Assembly (NCBI RefSeq): GCF_013368755.1
Contig: NC_049561.1
Coordinates: forward strand, 3,348,001-3,412,000
Source: Talaromyces rugulosus
Taxonomy: Eukaryota; Ascomycota; Eurotiomycetes; Eurotiales; Trichocomaceae
Length of the DNA: 64,000 nt
Direction: 5' to 3'
The number at the start of each line of letters is the position of its first letter. Within the stretch, counting starts at the first letter, position 1. The notes beneath the pieces are model-generated. The model made no database searches and was not told the DNA's origin. It saw only the letters and a list, made by a program, of their open reading frames with translations. Shown here in pieces: positions 12,511-23,620 of this stretch. The position numbers and the translations under genes were made by a program.

Positions 12511-15500
12511 TCATTGAAATGGATAGGTAGGCGAGTGATTCTGCGGCATATACCCATGCGCAGATAGATGGTCTCCCTCAGGGGATGTGGAGATCTGGTA
12601 GCCTATTACTGGCGTGTTTTCATACATTGTTGGGAACATCCCGTCTTGGGATACATACATATTCTCAGCTGTGGGGGAATGGTACAGCTGTTGCGGCGGC
12701 TCAGTAATTCCATCAGTAGAAATAGTCAACTCGAAGGGATTTCCTTCGGCCATGGGAACAAATGATGTCTGCTGCCGGGCAGGCATGGGGTTGGCGGGAG
12801 GATAAGACCTTGAGTTCCGGTGAACTGGTGTATAATGAGGGTCCAGATAAGACGAGGACGAGACTGCATAATGAGAGGGAGGAGGATACGTTGTGCCTTG
12901 CGGCACGTCCGACTGGCCCATGGTAGGGCTCAATAGAAGAGGACTTTGAGTAGGCTGTAGATGGGGCTGTTCGCCGGGTTGACTCCTACCATATGAAACT
13001 TGCTGAGCCATCATTGTGCCGTTCATCGAGGGCCCTGTATTTGCAACACCATCTGAAGAGTAGCTTGGTATGCCGGCGCTTGGTGCTGGACTGATCGGAG
13101 AAATAGAAGTAGCTTTCTTCGTGGGGTTGACTCTGTTATTTGTCGTAGAAGAGTGTTTTTCCACTAGTTGCAGTATTGGTAAGGCGATCTGCTCCATGTG
13201 CTTCGCCAGATGTACTGTAAGCTTTTTCCAATCGTCACAGACATTTCCGCAGAACCGGCAAGGTTCTTCTGTAGGCGACTTGTCTGTTTCCTTGTGACAT
13301 TCGTCCACCTGCTTCCAAAAGCTTACTTCTTGCTCTTCGGTGCCGCCACTGGCTGGAGACTTGGTTTTCTTCGACTTTGGTTCGGGCCTCTTGTGCTCTC
13401 GCACCAAATGCTGAACAAAATTGTCCTTTCGATAACATATGTGGTCACATTCTGCCATGTTACAAGCCCACCATTCTAGATGTCGATGACGCTCATTTTC
13501 ATGACGCACCCAGTCGGCCTTGCGCTTGAACGACTTGGGCTCACCGCAGTTCGGAAAAGTGCAAGTGAAGGGCTGTATGTCTTCATGCACGTGCTTAGTC
13601 CAGTCAGATGGCTTATAAAACCTTTTGGCTTTGAAGCATAGAGTGCATTCAAACTCAGCAGGCAGCTTCTTGACTGGAGGAATAGGCACGCCAAGTGGAA
13701 AGATAGCAGGTGCAATAGTACCATCCATGAGCCCTTTGCTCTCATCATCACTAGCCTCTGGTCCCGATATTTGAAACTGGCAGTGGGTGGCACTGGGATC
13801 TTTAGGATTTGTTTTGGGGGGTAGAATGTGCGCTTCTCCCCCAGAAGCAAAACAGCGATGATGGGCGCCACATTTCCCCCTTTTCACCGCTGTTGCGTGT
13901 TTGTTGTTATCCTCGATTAGCTTCGTGAAACGACGTATTTGTTCATTAGCAAAACGGTCTACTAGCTGCTGTGCTAAACGGGGGTTCAAAGAAGAGATTT
14001 GCCTCCGGAAACCATCCTGAGTCGGTACAATCTGCTGTAACGAAGGCGCCAGGTTCATGAGGACACCCTTGTCGTCCATTGAGTCGTCGTCATCATCGTC
14101 ACCGTCATCAATTCGGGGGGCAGCGGGAGTCTGAAGTTGATGCGAAGGTGTTGGGACTATCGGAGGGCGTGGTTTTTCCAGATTCAATTCTTGTAGATCA
14201 GGCGCGGCGCGAGCACCCTCACTTTTGCTCCGATTTCTGAAACGGTTTATAAGGGTAGCGGGACTGAGGCCGCCCTTATGAGTAGCGGTGGGGGCAGCTG
14301 AAATGGAACTATGACCTCCAATACTAGTGGCCATCTGGCTCGCAAACATGGCGGCTGCTAGAACACCATTGGGAGACTTTGGTCGATTTAAACTTGATCG
14401 CCGAGACAGCATTGACCCAGCTATACTTTCTCTCTTGCTTTCAAGATCTTGATGGGGCTGCTCGCCTTCAAAGCTGGATCGCTGTGAGCCTGTTTGGGAG
14501 AGATGCCTTTTGTGTTTGGAAGCGCTGTTGCTTCTCCTTGGCAGCAGCTTCAATAGACTGGATTTGCTGATTGACAAGTTCTTGAGAAAGCCGTCAGATT
14601 CAAGCAAGCTGTCGACTTCACTGCTAGCCAGGCGTCTTGTCCCCCAGGTTGCCACACGCGACGCAGTCTCGAATTCCTTGGAAAGGTCCTCGTAGAGTTG
14701 CATCGCATCCCGCGAAGTGTTAGGCTGAGACTTGGTATATACAGGTAGAGCAAGATGGGGGTGATCTTTCCAGGGAACATGAAGGATGAGTTGACGAGCT
14801 ATGGGGTCATTTTCGATGCAATATTCTAGCGAAGGAAGCCCATCGTCAGACGAGCCTGCAGAACCATCATGTGAGGCCGTTTCAAAGTCGCTGCCGGGAT
14901 CAGATTCGTGGATAAGCTGACCAGGGCCGGGGATGTTATAGTCATCACGCTGCATGATACTAAAGTAGTCTTGTCGTGTCTCGATAGCACTCACCGATCG
15001 TGGCCTTTGACGAGTGTTTTGATTCGGAGCAAGGTACTCATCGCCTGCATCGCTATTGGCGACAGAGACTGACGCCGACCAGATCTCGATGTCGACATTC
15101 TTCTCAGCACGGTAACGCCCTTCTTCTACCTCTTTTGGACTAGGAACGAACTCGTCACCACGGACTGACGGATCAAGACCTGCATGTCCGGTAGTAGGGT
15201 TGGGGATCCATGACCCGTCTTCGGCGCGTGTATTGGTGTTGACAAGACCCAAGCCAGTGTTGTCATCGTACAGTTCACTATGGTCATTGTTCTCATGACT
15301 TGGGGATAGGTGAATGGAGGAACGGCTACTCCTGCGCCGATCTCTTTCGCTTTCATCTCTTGTGGGAGAATCACCTCGAGTGTAGGTAGATACTTTTACG
15401 AGGGGGCTCTGCGATGGTATAGAGGTTGGCGTACGATTGAGACTTAAGCTGTCCATGTCATGAACAGGATCCGGGATGTTAAGCCTGGTGAGTTGAGGAT

Positions 15501-16035
15501 TATCGATTGCCATGAAGCCCGGGTTTTGGCTAACAGAGGTAGGGAAGGCGGTGACAAAATCTGAACCCACAGGAGCCTGGCCGAATGATTCCACCGACGC
15601 TTGCCGCTTCTTTGTATTTTTTGGAGGCATTTGATAGTCGACAATGCCGAAATCAGAAGAGAGTTGGCCCGTGCCGCCGTTATTTCTCAATAGGAGATCG
15701 TCGGGGCCGGGGGAAGTGGTGACACTGCTGAGGATGCCGGGGTCTGACGAACCAGACAAGTCAAAGTCAAAAAGATTTGGAGGATCGAAAGAGTTCTCTC
15801 CGTAGTCATAGCTCTGCATGGGGTGGTTTGATATTCGCTCGACGGACGGGGAAGAAACAGGAGAAAACCGGCTGGCGGGGTCTTGATGCAGCGATCCGCC
15901 TGGGGTGGGGTGGTTTTCGAAGGAGAAATCTTCTAATTCAGAAGGGCCCGACAAGTAGGGATCTTCGGCGGCTTCGTTTTTGAAGGCTGATTGCGGAAGA
16001 GTAAGTTGGTTATGGGGACTGCCTGGGGTGTCCAT
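12511..16035 (-). CDS. Large C2H2 zinc-finger protein, candidate transcription factor (1174 aa)
   Basis: A single uninterrupted frame from ATG at 16035 to the stop at 12511. The first about 780 residues are low-complexity, Ser/Pro/Asp-rich, with an Asp run (GDDDDDDSMDDKG). The zinc-finger block is at about residues 790-880: CTLCFKAKRF, then a finger with CTFPNC and KADWVRHENERHRH, then CNMAEC with DNFVQHLVREH. A further CRFCGNVCDDW finger ending VHLAKH is at about 930-950. The C-terminus is Gln/Pro/Ser/Tyr-rich, as in many activators. The RKADW(V/K)RHEN motif also occurs in the neighbouring C2H2 protein, so the two belong to one fungal finger subfamily. DNA-binding function is inferred from the fingers. 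It is the nearest potential regulator to the synthetase locus, but a pathway-specific role is not shown by sequence. Confidence 0.85.
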   Translation of the reverse strand: MDTPGSPHNQLTLPQSAFKNEAAEDPYLSGPSELEDFSFENHPTPGGSLHQDPASRFSPVSSPSVERISNHPMQSYDYGENSFDPPNLFDFDLSGSSDPGILSSVTTSPGPDDLLLRNNGGTGQLSSDFGIVDYQMPPKNTKKRQASVESFGQAPVGSDFVTAFPTSVSQNPGFMAIDNPQLTRLNIPDPVHDMDSLSLNRTPTSIPSQSPLVKVSTYTRGDSPTRDESERDRRRSSRSSIHLSPSHENNDHSELYDDNTGLGLVNTNTRAEDGSWIPNPTTGHAGLDPSVRGDEFVPSPKEVEEGRYRAEKNVDIEIWSASVSVANSDAGDEYLAPNQNTRQRPRSVSAIETRQDYFSIMQRDDYNIPGPGQLIHESDPGSDFETASHDGSAGSSDDGLPSLEYCIENDPIARQLILHVPWKDHPHLALPVYTKSQPNTSRDAMQLYEDLSKEFETASRVATWGTRRLASSEVDSLLESDGFLKNLSISKSSLLKLLPRRSNSASKHKRHLSQTGSQRSSFEGEQPHQDLESKRESIAGSMLSRRSSLNRPKSPNGVLAAAMFASQMATSIGGHSSISAAPTATHKGGLSPATLINRFRNRSKSEGARAAPDLQELNLEKPRPPIVPTPSHQLQTPAAPRIDDGDDDDDDSMDDKGVLMNLAPSLQQIVPTQDGFRRQISSLNPRLAQQLVDRFANEQIRRFTKLIEDNNKHATAVKRGKCGAHHRCFASGGEAHILPPKTNPKDPSATHCQFQISGPEASDDESKGLMDGTIAPAIFPLGVPIPPVKKLPAEFECTLCFKAKRFYKPSDWTKHVHEDIQPFTCTFPNCGEPKSFKRKADWVRHENERHRHLEWWACNMAECDHICYRKDNFVQHLVREHKRPEPKSKKTKSPASGGTEEQEVSFWKQVDECHKETDKSPTEEPCRFCGNVCDDWKKLTVHLAKHMEQIALPILQLVEKHSSTTNNRVNPTKKATSISPISPAPSAGIPSYSSDGVANTGPSMNGTMMAQQVSYGRSQPGEQPHLQPTQSPLLLSPTMGQSDVPQGTTYPPPSHYAVSSSSYLDPHYTPVHRNSRSYPPANPMPARQQTSFVPMAEGNPFELTISTDGITEPPQQLYHSPTAENMYVSQDGMFPTMYENTPVIGYQISTSPEGDHLSAHGYMPQNHSPTYPFQ

Positions 16036-18170
16036 GGCGGGAAGAGAGCTGGGCGATCAGACGATCGGCTTTGCTGAGCTTGGAATGTATATACTGGAGG
16101 CAGGTCAGCCTGACGACCAACTAGCGAGGCAGCAGGGCCCGCAGGCAAGGCTGTGCGAGAGTCGCTGACTGGGGACAAGGATGTGCAGTTAGAAGAGTCG
16201 CATGGCCATGATACGGCGGCGCGGGGACGGATAAGATAAACACGGAAGCGGGGAGAAGTCGACTGATCGGACGAGCGAGGTCACGATCGACCCGATGGGG
16301 CCGGCCGGGTTGAGAGCAAGCAGGCGACTTGGATTGTTTGTTATGCTGAGTACAACAGATGTCAATGAGGGATCAATTGAGTTGGAAGCAGTCCAAGCAA
16401 GCCAAGAGATCGAGGCGCGCGGGGGGGGGGAGACGAGAGGGAAGAGAGAGCTCCTGTCAGGTCAGAGCGAAGCGGAGGAAAAGAGGCTGAGAAGGCAGGT
16501 GTGGCGGTGACGGTGCCTGCTCTCTTTATAAAGTAAGTACGTGCTCAGAGGGAAAGAGCGAGGGAAAGTGAGCCTGACGGGGCGCACGAATGACGGCAGG
16601 GCAGGAGCAGGTGGGATGCGGCACGGCGCCTTCCCTAAACAAATTCCCCGGCGGCTAACGCGATGCTGTCACTGGGCACAGTGGGCTGCGGGCCAGCCCG
16701 TGTGCTGCTGATTGGCCTGTGCTGCCCCACCGATGCGGCTGATAAGGAAAACCCGCCTTGTGAGTGGTTGTTTCTGATTATTAATAGTATGATATTATGT
16801 AGTACATACATAGCACTATGGTACGTACTATGCTTGGCAGTGTTTGCTATGGCCATTGATCGATAAGAATAGTGACTGGGGGGCTAGAGCTGCTGTGGCT
16901 GGTGCTGGTGCTGGCTGGTGCAAGGCTCACTTCGACGAGGCTGTGCACCGACTCGGACTTCATAGCTTCCCATCTCCTTCGCCAATGGTCGACCGAAAGG
17001 ATAGCTGAGTGTCTTGCAAGATGAAATGCACATGACGTGCTGACAGCCTGATGGTAGATTTGCAGAATCCCGCTGAGGCTCGCCCATGAAATCATTGAAA
17101 TGCAGGAGACATTGCAAAATGGGCAAAAATGCCAAGCCTGAAGGTAGCCGGATTATGCAGTATGTTGTTGCAGCCTCAGGCACCCAGACACCCAGGCACT
17201 GTCGATGGCGTGATCGATTTTGGGGATGATGCGATCACGCAATCCACGCTAGGGCCCAATGAGGACTAGCGCCACAAGCAGCTCAGCGACTTTGCTATTA
17301 AGACGACGACTTTCTCCCCAATTTTCCCCAAGTCAGCACTTTTTCCTCACGATGCGCCAAATCCGACGTGTTTATCGAGCAGTTTCACTGCCGCCGTGAT
17401 GCGCAGCGAGTTCGTCGTTGCCCGACGGGGGCGATGAATTGTGCTATTTTGACTCCCCGACGATCCACACGGTTCTCGGCCGATAGCAGCCATGTGACTA
17501 AAGGAATGCCTTCGGAGCGGTCGCTTGGTTAAGCGACGCAAAGCGAGGGCGTCCGGAGAGTGCCAAATGCCAGCGAGTGGGCGATATGAGCGACCGGTGA
17601 CTGGGTGCGCAATTGTGTCGGAGAATGGATATGGGGGCCATACGCAATTGGAATTCGTCATCTGGATGACTGATTGCGTCGCGGGGTTGTCTGAAGTTAC
17701 TTGGTATCAGGGACAGTTGAGAACATGTCGTTGAAGCAGCACCACTTTATCGACAACTCGACAGCATCGGGATGCAGGAAACAACTCGGGCTCATCTGGA
17801 TCGGAAAATCGTTTCAACAATTTGCTTTCGTGGTTGGCGGTCAGAGACATTGGGGACGACCAAGTCGTCGCAGGGCGGTCGGAAAAGCGCCGCTGCCGCC
17901 CCAGGCTTGTCTCGGAATCGGGAAAGCTTATGTCGTGCGATTTCCACCCAGAAAAGAGGAGGGGTTTCTTCGCCCACTTTCTTCTTATCTTGCCAGAGTT
18001 GCACGTCCACGTCCACGAGGTCCTCTGTCTCTTTGTCCTTCGTCACCATTCTCTGCAGAATTTTGGACTCGATTTTATCCTTCAGATAGCGACCCATAGC
18101 TATTCTCATTTAAATACAATTTTGTTTACTTTTGGATCCCTCTTTTTGTTCACATACCCGACGCAACACC
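16036..18170. promoter_or_regulatory. 2.1-kb divergent promoter region (C2H2 gene / monooxygenase)
   Basis: 2135 bp between genes reading outward. The left 500 bp is G/A-rich on the plus strand (about 16400-16500) and is probably the long leader and promoter of the 1174-residue C2H2 gene. The right end, just upstream of 18171, is the leader of the monooxygenase. Several open frames of 60-158 codons cross this interval on both strands, but none shows a domain, a normal start context or family motifs, so I treat the interval as non-coding. Confidence 0.55.
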
Positions 18171-19474
18171 ATGACCAGAGCCGTTCCCACCAAGTACGCG
18201 GCCGTCGTCGTCGGAGCAGGCCCGGCTGGAGTGGCAGCGCTTGGAAATCTCCTAGAATTGGGCCTCAACAAAATCGCCTGGATCGACCCGTCTTTTGATG
18301 GCGGCAAGATCAACAAGAACTATCGCGAGGTTCCCAGGTAGGTGGACCTGAAAAAATGGATACACTTAGTGTTGCACATATGCTCATATAGACTAGCAAC
18401 ACCAAAGTATCATTCTTCCAAACCTTTGCTACCGGTGTACAGCCGTTTCGCAGTGTGATTCAAAAGACCCCGACTCCAAATGCTTTTTCTGTCTTGAACA
18501 AACTCGACCAGGCCGATACGTGCTCTCTGCACTATGCCGCCGACTTGTGTCGCGCCTTGACAGACGGAATGCTCAAGTTAGATCAAGTCTCGCAATACCG
18601 CGGCACTGTTGTTGCCGCTGATCTGAAAGAGACAGTAAGTCTCCCTACATCTATGAGCTAGTAATTATGACTTACGCATATTTCCTTCTAGACGTCTAAC
18701 TGGACCGTCGACATCAAACTGCAAGACTCTTCATCCTCGCATATCCAAGTGACCACATCCAGAATTATCCTGTGCACAGGCTCATCGCCAACCAACCCAC
18801 CACTGCCAATCTCCGGCACATCTATCGAGTCACTCGACCTAGACACAGTCCTCAAACCCAGCATCCTCTACGACCACATCCCCAAAAACCAACCCACCAC
18901 CGTCGCCGTCATCGGCGCATCCCACAGCGCCATTCTCGCCCTGATGAACTTTGTCGACCTGGCACGCTCCTCCCACCCGAACCTACGCATAAAATGGTTC
19001 ACGCGCCACCCGCTGCGATACGCCGAGTTCATGGACGGCTGGATCCTGCGCGACAACACGGGTCTCAAGGGCCAAGCCGCACAATTCGCGCGCGAACAGC
19101 TCGAAGATGCATGCCTGTCCAAATCCGACGCTGGACGCTTCATCCGGAAAATCGACACCAGCAGCGGCAGGGAAGACGCCGCCTACAAAGCAGAACTGCC
19201 CGAATGCACACATATCGTTCACGCCATTGGGTACCAACGTAATGCGCTGCCATCCCTGACCCGAAACAATAACAAATCACCCCTCGGCGAGATTGAATGG
19301 GACTCGGAGTTTGGCGGCTTTGTCGATCAGCAGAATGAGGTGGTGCCGGGCTTGCATGGTGCTGGTATCGCTTTCCCCGAGAAAGTGGTTGACCCCATGG
19401 GCAATGTCGAGCATGCTGTTGGGTTTTTTAAGTTTATGAAGTTTTTGAAGAGGGTCACTCCGTCGTGGGTTTGA
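18171..19474 (+). CDS. FAD-dependent monooxygenase-like oxidoreductase
   Basis: Three exons (18171-18337, 18397-18634, 18692-19474), 395 residues. The N-terminal FAD-binding Rossmann motif is VVVGAGPAGVAALGNLLE. A second dinucleotide motif, VAVIGASHSAILALMNF at about residues 207-223, should bind NADPH. HAIGYQRNALP near residue 320 matches the ATGY-type motif of class B flavin monooxygenases such as the ornithine/lysine N-hydroxylases. Length is close to the family. The reaction could be N- or S-oxidation or another hydroxylation; the sequence does not settle it. It converges on the synthetase with only 181 bp between stops, which suggests, but does not prove, a role in the same pathway as precursor or product oxidase. 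The ATG at 18171 was chosen because it sits just before the FAD fold; the frame is open upstream but has no other ATG. Confidence 0.82.
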
Positions 19475-19655
19475 TTGTTTTTATAATGAGGAGTATACAA
19501 TTATGAACTGCTTTTGGATTCTAGAATTCTTATTTTCCAATCAATTTATAACAAGCAAATGATATTTAACTTCAACTTTCACAAATAAACTTAAAACGAA
19601 CGTACATGTGTTTACCATCTCAATAATAAACTTCCAACAAAAGAAACGAAATATA
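19475..19655. other. Short convergent 3' spacer (monooxygenase / synthetase)
   Basis: 181 AT-rich bases between the two stop codons, holding both 3' UTRs. Confidence 0.6.
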
Positions 19656-22600
19656 TCAAGTCTCAGTAACCTCAACCCTCCTCTTCACAATTTTCTTCGC
19701 CAGCCCAAACGCTGACGCCCAATTCACAGATTTCCGCTGCGTTGTTTTGCTAGTCGTAGTAGTACTAGACTGCTGCTGCGAACCTCCACCTACTACTGCA
19801 TCAACCTCAGACGTCGAATTGGCTGCTGAAGATCCTTGTCCTCCGGCCATCATCATAATCGTCTGCCTTTGTGCGTCGAGACTGTTGGATTGAACCAGAG
19901 CATTCATCTGCCTCATCATAGTCGGACAGTCGACTAGATCGTCAAGTTGCACTTTCAAATCTTCCTGCTCGAGAAGCCACGATACCTGCGCGAGACCGAT
20001 CAGATCGCCGCCAAGGTCGAAGAATGACGAGTCTGGTTTGAGTGGAGGGCTATTGTCGTCCTTATCAGCTAGGACTTGTTCCCATGCGCGCCGGATAACA
20101 TCCGAAAGAACGAGGATATCTGCACGGCTTAGCTGGGCGAGTTGCGAGGAAGACGAAGAAGATTGGGCTGCGTTGGCAATGCCGTATTCCTGGCCAGTGG
20201 TGTCTTGCACGTTTTGAGGTGGCAGAGCAGAGAGTGCGGTAGGCGATGGAAGAACCATGTCTGGGTTTTTGGTGAAGCCTTCTGCCGTGTCGCAGACCAT
20301 ATCCAATACTCGTTGCGCGAGCTCCATAGTGATGGAGCCCTCGACAGAGAACGACAGTATCATTTCCACTTGATTTTGATCCAGGGATATGGAATTGATA
20401 GAGAAATCGGCTAGTTCTTCATCACTGCCTACTCCCTTTACCACATAAGTGTTGTCTCCGAGCTTGATGTCATTTGACGAGCTGACAGCATCGTGTTGCA
20501 GAATAGTACTAAAAGTCGTCCAGTTAGGCCAGTCTGTGCAGTCTTGGATAATGTGCCGGAACCCCAGTGCTTCATAAGGCATGTTGGCGACTTGCTGGTC
20601 TTGGACGTGTCGAAGCAGATCAAGGACAGTCCATTTCTCGCTGAATTTGATGCGGACTGGTACAATGTTCATGCATGGTCCGACCATGGACTCTACCCCG
20701 GAAATGGCTGCTGTGTTTCTTCCGCTGATTGTGTGGCCAAACACCACATCGTCGCTTCCTGTAACCCTTGCTAGGGTTAATGCCCAAGCTGCTTTGATGA
20801 CAGTCGCCGTTGTGATGTTTCCATGGGCCATGGATGGCACATGTACAGTTTTGCGCAGGATTGTAGTATTCCCTGTTGACTTGCGGTATCCGGGAGCCTG
20901 GCGACGGACAATATCGGTCATTTTGGAATCTTTGAGTAAATTCTTCCAATAATCGTAATGACTGCTGGTGATGATTCTTGCCGAGTCACGGACGAAATTT
21001 GCAAAAGAAACAGGCGACGGTATCGGTCCTCCTTCATACCCGGCCTTGATCGCCGACAGAATTCTTGGAAGAGATACGCCATCATACTGTGCATGTGAAA
21101 TACGCAAGATGATGCGGTGCCTGTCAGTGTTTTTCTCCTTGACGACAAAAAACTGCACAAATGGCTCGCCCTGCTTTACTCCTTGCTCAATATCACGTTG
21201 CTGTAGCGTGGAGGTAAAATCATCTAGACTCTCGTCTGTTTCGTAAACCGAGAATTCAGGTCGAACTTTGCGGAGAATGACCTGCAGAAAACGTCCCTTG
21301 GAGGCAACAAAGACTGTTCGCAGAATATCAAAAGCGTGCACCACACGGAAGCAACTCTGCTTGAGACGTCGAAAGTCCAATGCACCCCGTCCATCAAGGC
21401 AAAAAAAGTTGAGCATCCACCGTGACTGCAAGAGTGCACCAGTGATCGAGAGAGCTTGAAAGTCGGTAACGGGTAGTATGTCCACGATTCCTCCCTTGAA
21501 CACCCCGACGCGCGGGCAAATGTACTTTTGAAGAAACGCCTCGTCAATGTTGGCAGACTTGAGCAGCGCGAATCGCTCGTAGATATTACCCTTGGCGGAT
21601 GTAGAGGATGACTGCTGGCCGAGTTTGTTCATGTTGTTGATTTCCACGTCGACGAAGCTGACTTCACTGGCAATCTGAGCCACGCTTGCCATGTCTTTGA
21701 AAATAGGATTGCGGAATACATCAGCCACAGTCAAGATTAGACCTTCGTCACGCGCGTCCCCTACGAGGCCCATTGCAGTGATGCTATCACCACCTAGTTC
21801 AAAGAAGCTGTCATCTTTCGTTATCGAGGACAGAGGTAAATCGAGCTTTTCGCTCCAAAGCCGCAAGAGCTTTTCCTCAAGAGTGGCTCGTCTGCCGCGT
21901 TCGTGGATCTGAGCCGCAACTGGGATCATCGAATTTTCAATATCGGGGCTGTATATATCCTCTGAAGCGCATGAAAAGGCATCAGATTCGGACTGTGCAA
22001 TTCTCGTCACTTCTTGTTCGGTGACGTTGGATCTGACAGACATTCTCCGGGCTAAAGAGCTGCGTCGACTGAGACTGAACATTTGCTGGACGATAGTTTG
22101 GACTCTCTCGTCAATGAGGGCCTGGAGGCCAGGATGGTTTTCCAGGAGCTGGCCGATGTCTACATGCTGGTGCGACGTATTTTTGCTCACCCTGTGCTTT
22201 TGCTCAGTGTCGGTTTCCTTGGTCTTAACGTTTCTCAAATTAACACGAGATACTGTTTCTGTAGGTTCTTGCACGAAAGCTTGGAGAGTGGAAGCAATTG
22301 TCTCGGAGATTTCGGACGCGTGTTGACTTGAGATCATATCAGTCCAGTAGCGAATAACGATCCCCTCTTCATCCTTGGCCGTCTCGATATTCAATGTAAT
22401 CGGATACTTGTAGCTTGTTAGAAAAATGATAAGTAATATACTGGGTGGTTCATGTCTTACCTCGCTTGGATCATGTGCCTCTTGTGCCGTAAAGGTCAAA
22501 GACCCCTCTTCTGAATCACTGGATTTGGAATGATTTTGAATAGAGAGTGCCGTGTTGAAAATCTGTTTTCCCTGCAAGCCCAGCTCATGCTGGACCTGCG

Positions 22601-23620
22601 CCAAAGAACAACGTTGGTGCGGTATTCCGTTCATGTAATCATCCTGGATAGTACTAGGAATTTCAGCCAGAAGCTGTGATCCCGAAAGTCGGACACGACA
22701 GCACAGCATGTTAATGAAGACCCCAATCGTGTCCTGAATTCCATTTACAGGTGCATCTCTTCCAGCAGACAAATAGCCAAAGCACACGTCGTCAGAGCCG
22801 GTGTACCGTCGAAGTACCAACGCCCATGCTGCTTGTATCACATTTGCGAGCGTCACTCTAGACTTCTCGCAGTAATTCTGTAGCTCTGGCCAATAGTTGA
22901 ACGTGACTGTCAATGAAGCAAGTCCCTTTCCGTTGCTGCCAGAGCCTAGGCGGGGAAAGTGGCATGCTTGAACGCCTGTCAAATATCGTTTCCAAAATGA
23001 AACAGCTTCAGTTGCTGGTTGACTGCGGATGAACCGGATGTAATCTGAGTATAGCGGCCCCGGACCTTTAGACAATTGCTCGTCGTATCCAAGAGACAGA
23101 TCACGTATCAAAATCTGAGTTGATCCTCCATCTATTACTGCGTGATTGATCTCCATCTTGATAAACACCCTGCCGGCGGAAGTGCTACAGATTGTCATCT
23201 GGTGCGGTATCTTCTGTTTTCGTTTACTGTTCTTTTCGGCAAGTTGAACAGATTGAAGTTTGGTGAAGACTTCGTGCTCTTCACACTCGAAATAAGTAAT
23301 TCCAGTTTCGACTTTTTTCAAAACAACTTGATCAAAAGCACCACCTTTGTATGTACTATTGATAAAGATAGTACGCAGAGCTGCATGTCTGTCGACTACA
23401 CCTTTCCATGCATTGATAAGCTGTTGAAAGTTGACTTTTCCTGTCGAATTGGCATGCTTGACTTCGAAAACGATGTTGAAAAGATAGGTGTTGGGATCAC
23501 GGAGTTGACTAAGAAGCATGCCTTCCTGGGTAGGCGAACAGGGATAGATGTCTTCAACCTGATCTCGATGCGAAATACCGACCCTTGGGAAGGACTCCTT
23601 GGCTAGGCGTTTCAATCCAT
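19656..23620 (-). other. Synthetase C-terminal tail: C6-T6-C7-T7 without adenylation domain
   Basis: Residues about 6630-7914. C6 begins YPCSPTQEGMLLS and has NHAVIDGGS (His intact). It is followed by a long Ser/Arg-rich linker and T6 (ELGGDSITAM, Ser intact), with no A domain between. C7 begins ILPVTDFQALS and has SHAQYDGVS. T7 has the carrier fold (FFDLGGDLIGLAQ), but Leu (codon 20001-20003) takes the place of the phosphopantetheine Ser. The protein ends in a low-complexity Ser/Thr/Gln stretch and a basic KKIVKRR segment. C-T repeats at the end are known from fungal siderophore synthetases and other large fungal synthetases; the job here may be chain release, cyclisation or repeated use. 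Confidence 0.78.

Noticed and set aside
16036..18170. Open frames of up to 158 codons in the divergent spacer
   Set aside because: They overlap each other on both strands, lack domains and have odd compositions. They look like chance frames in GC-rich DNA.
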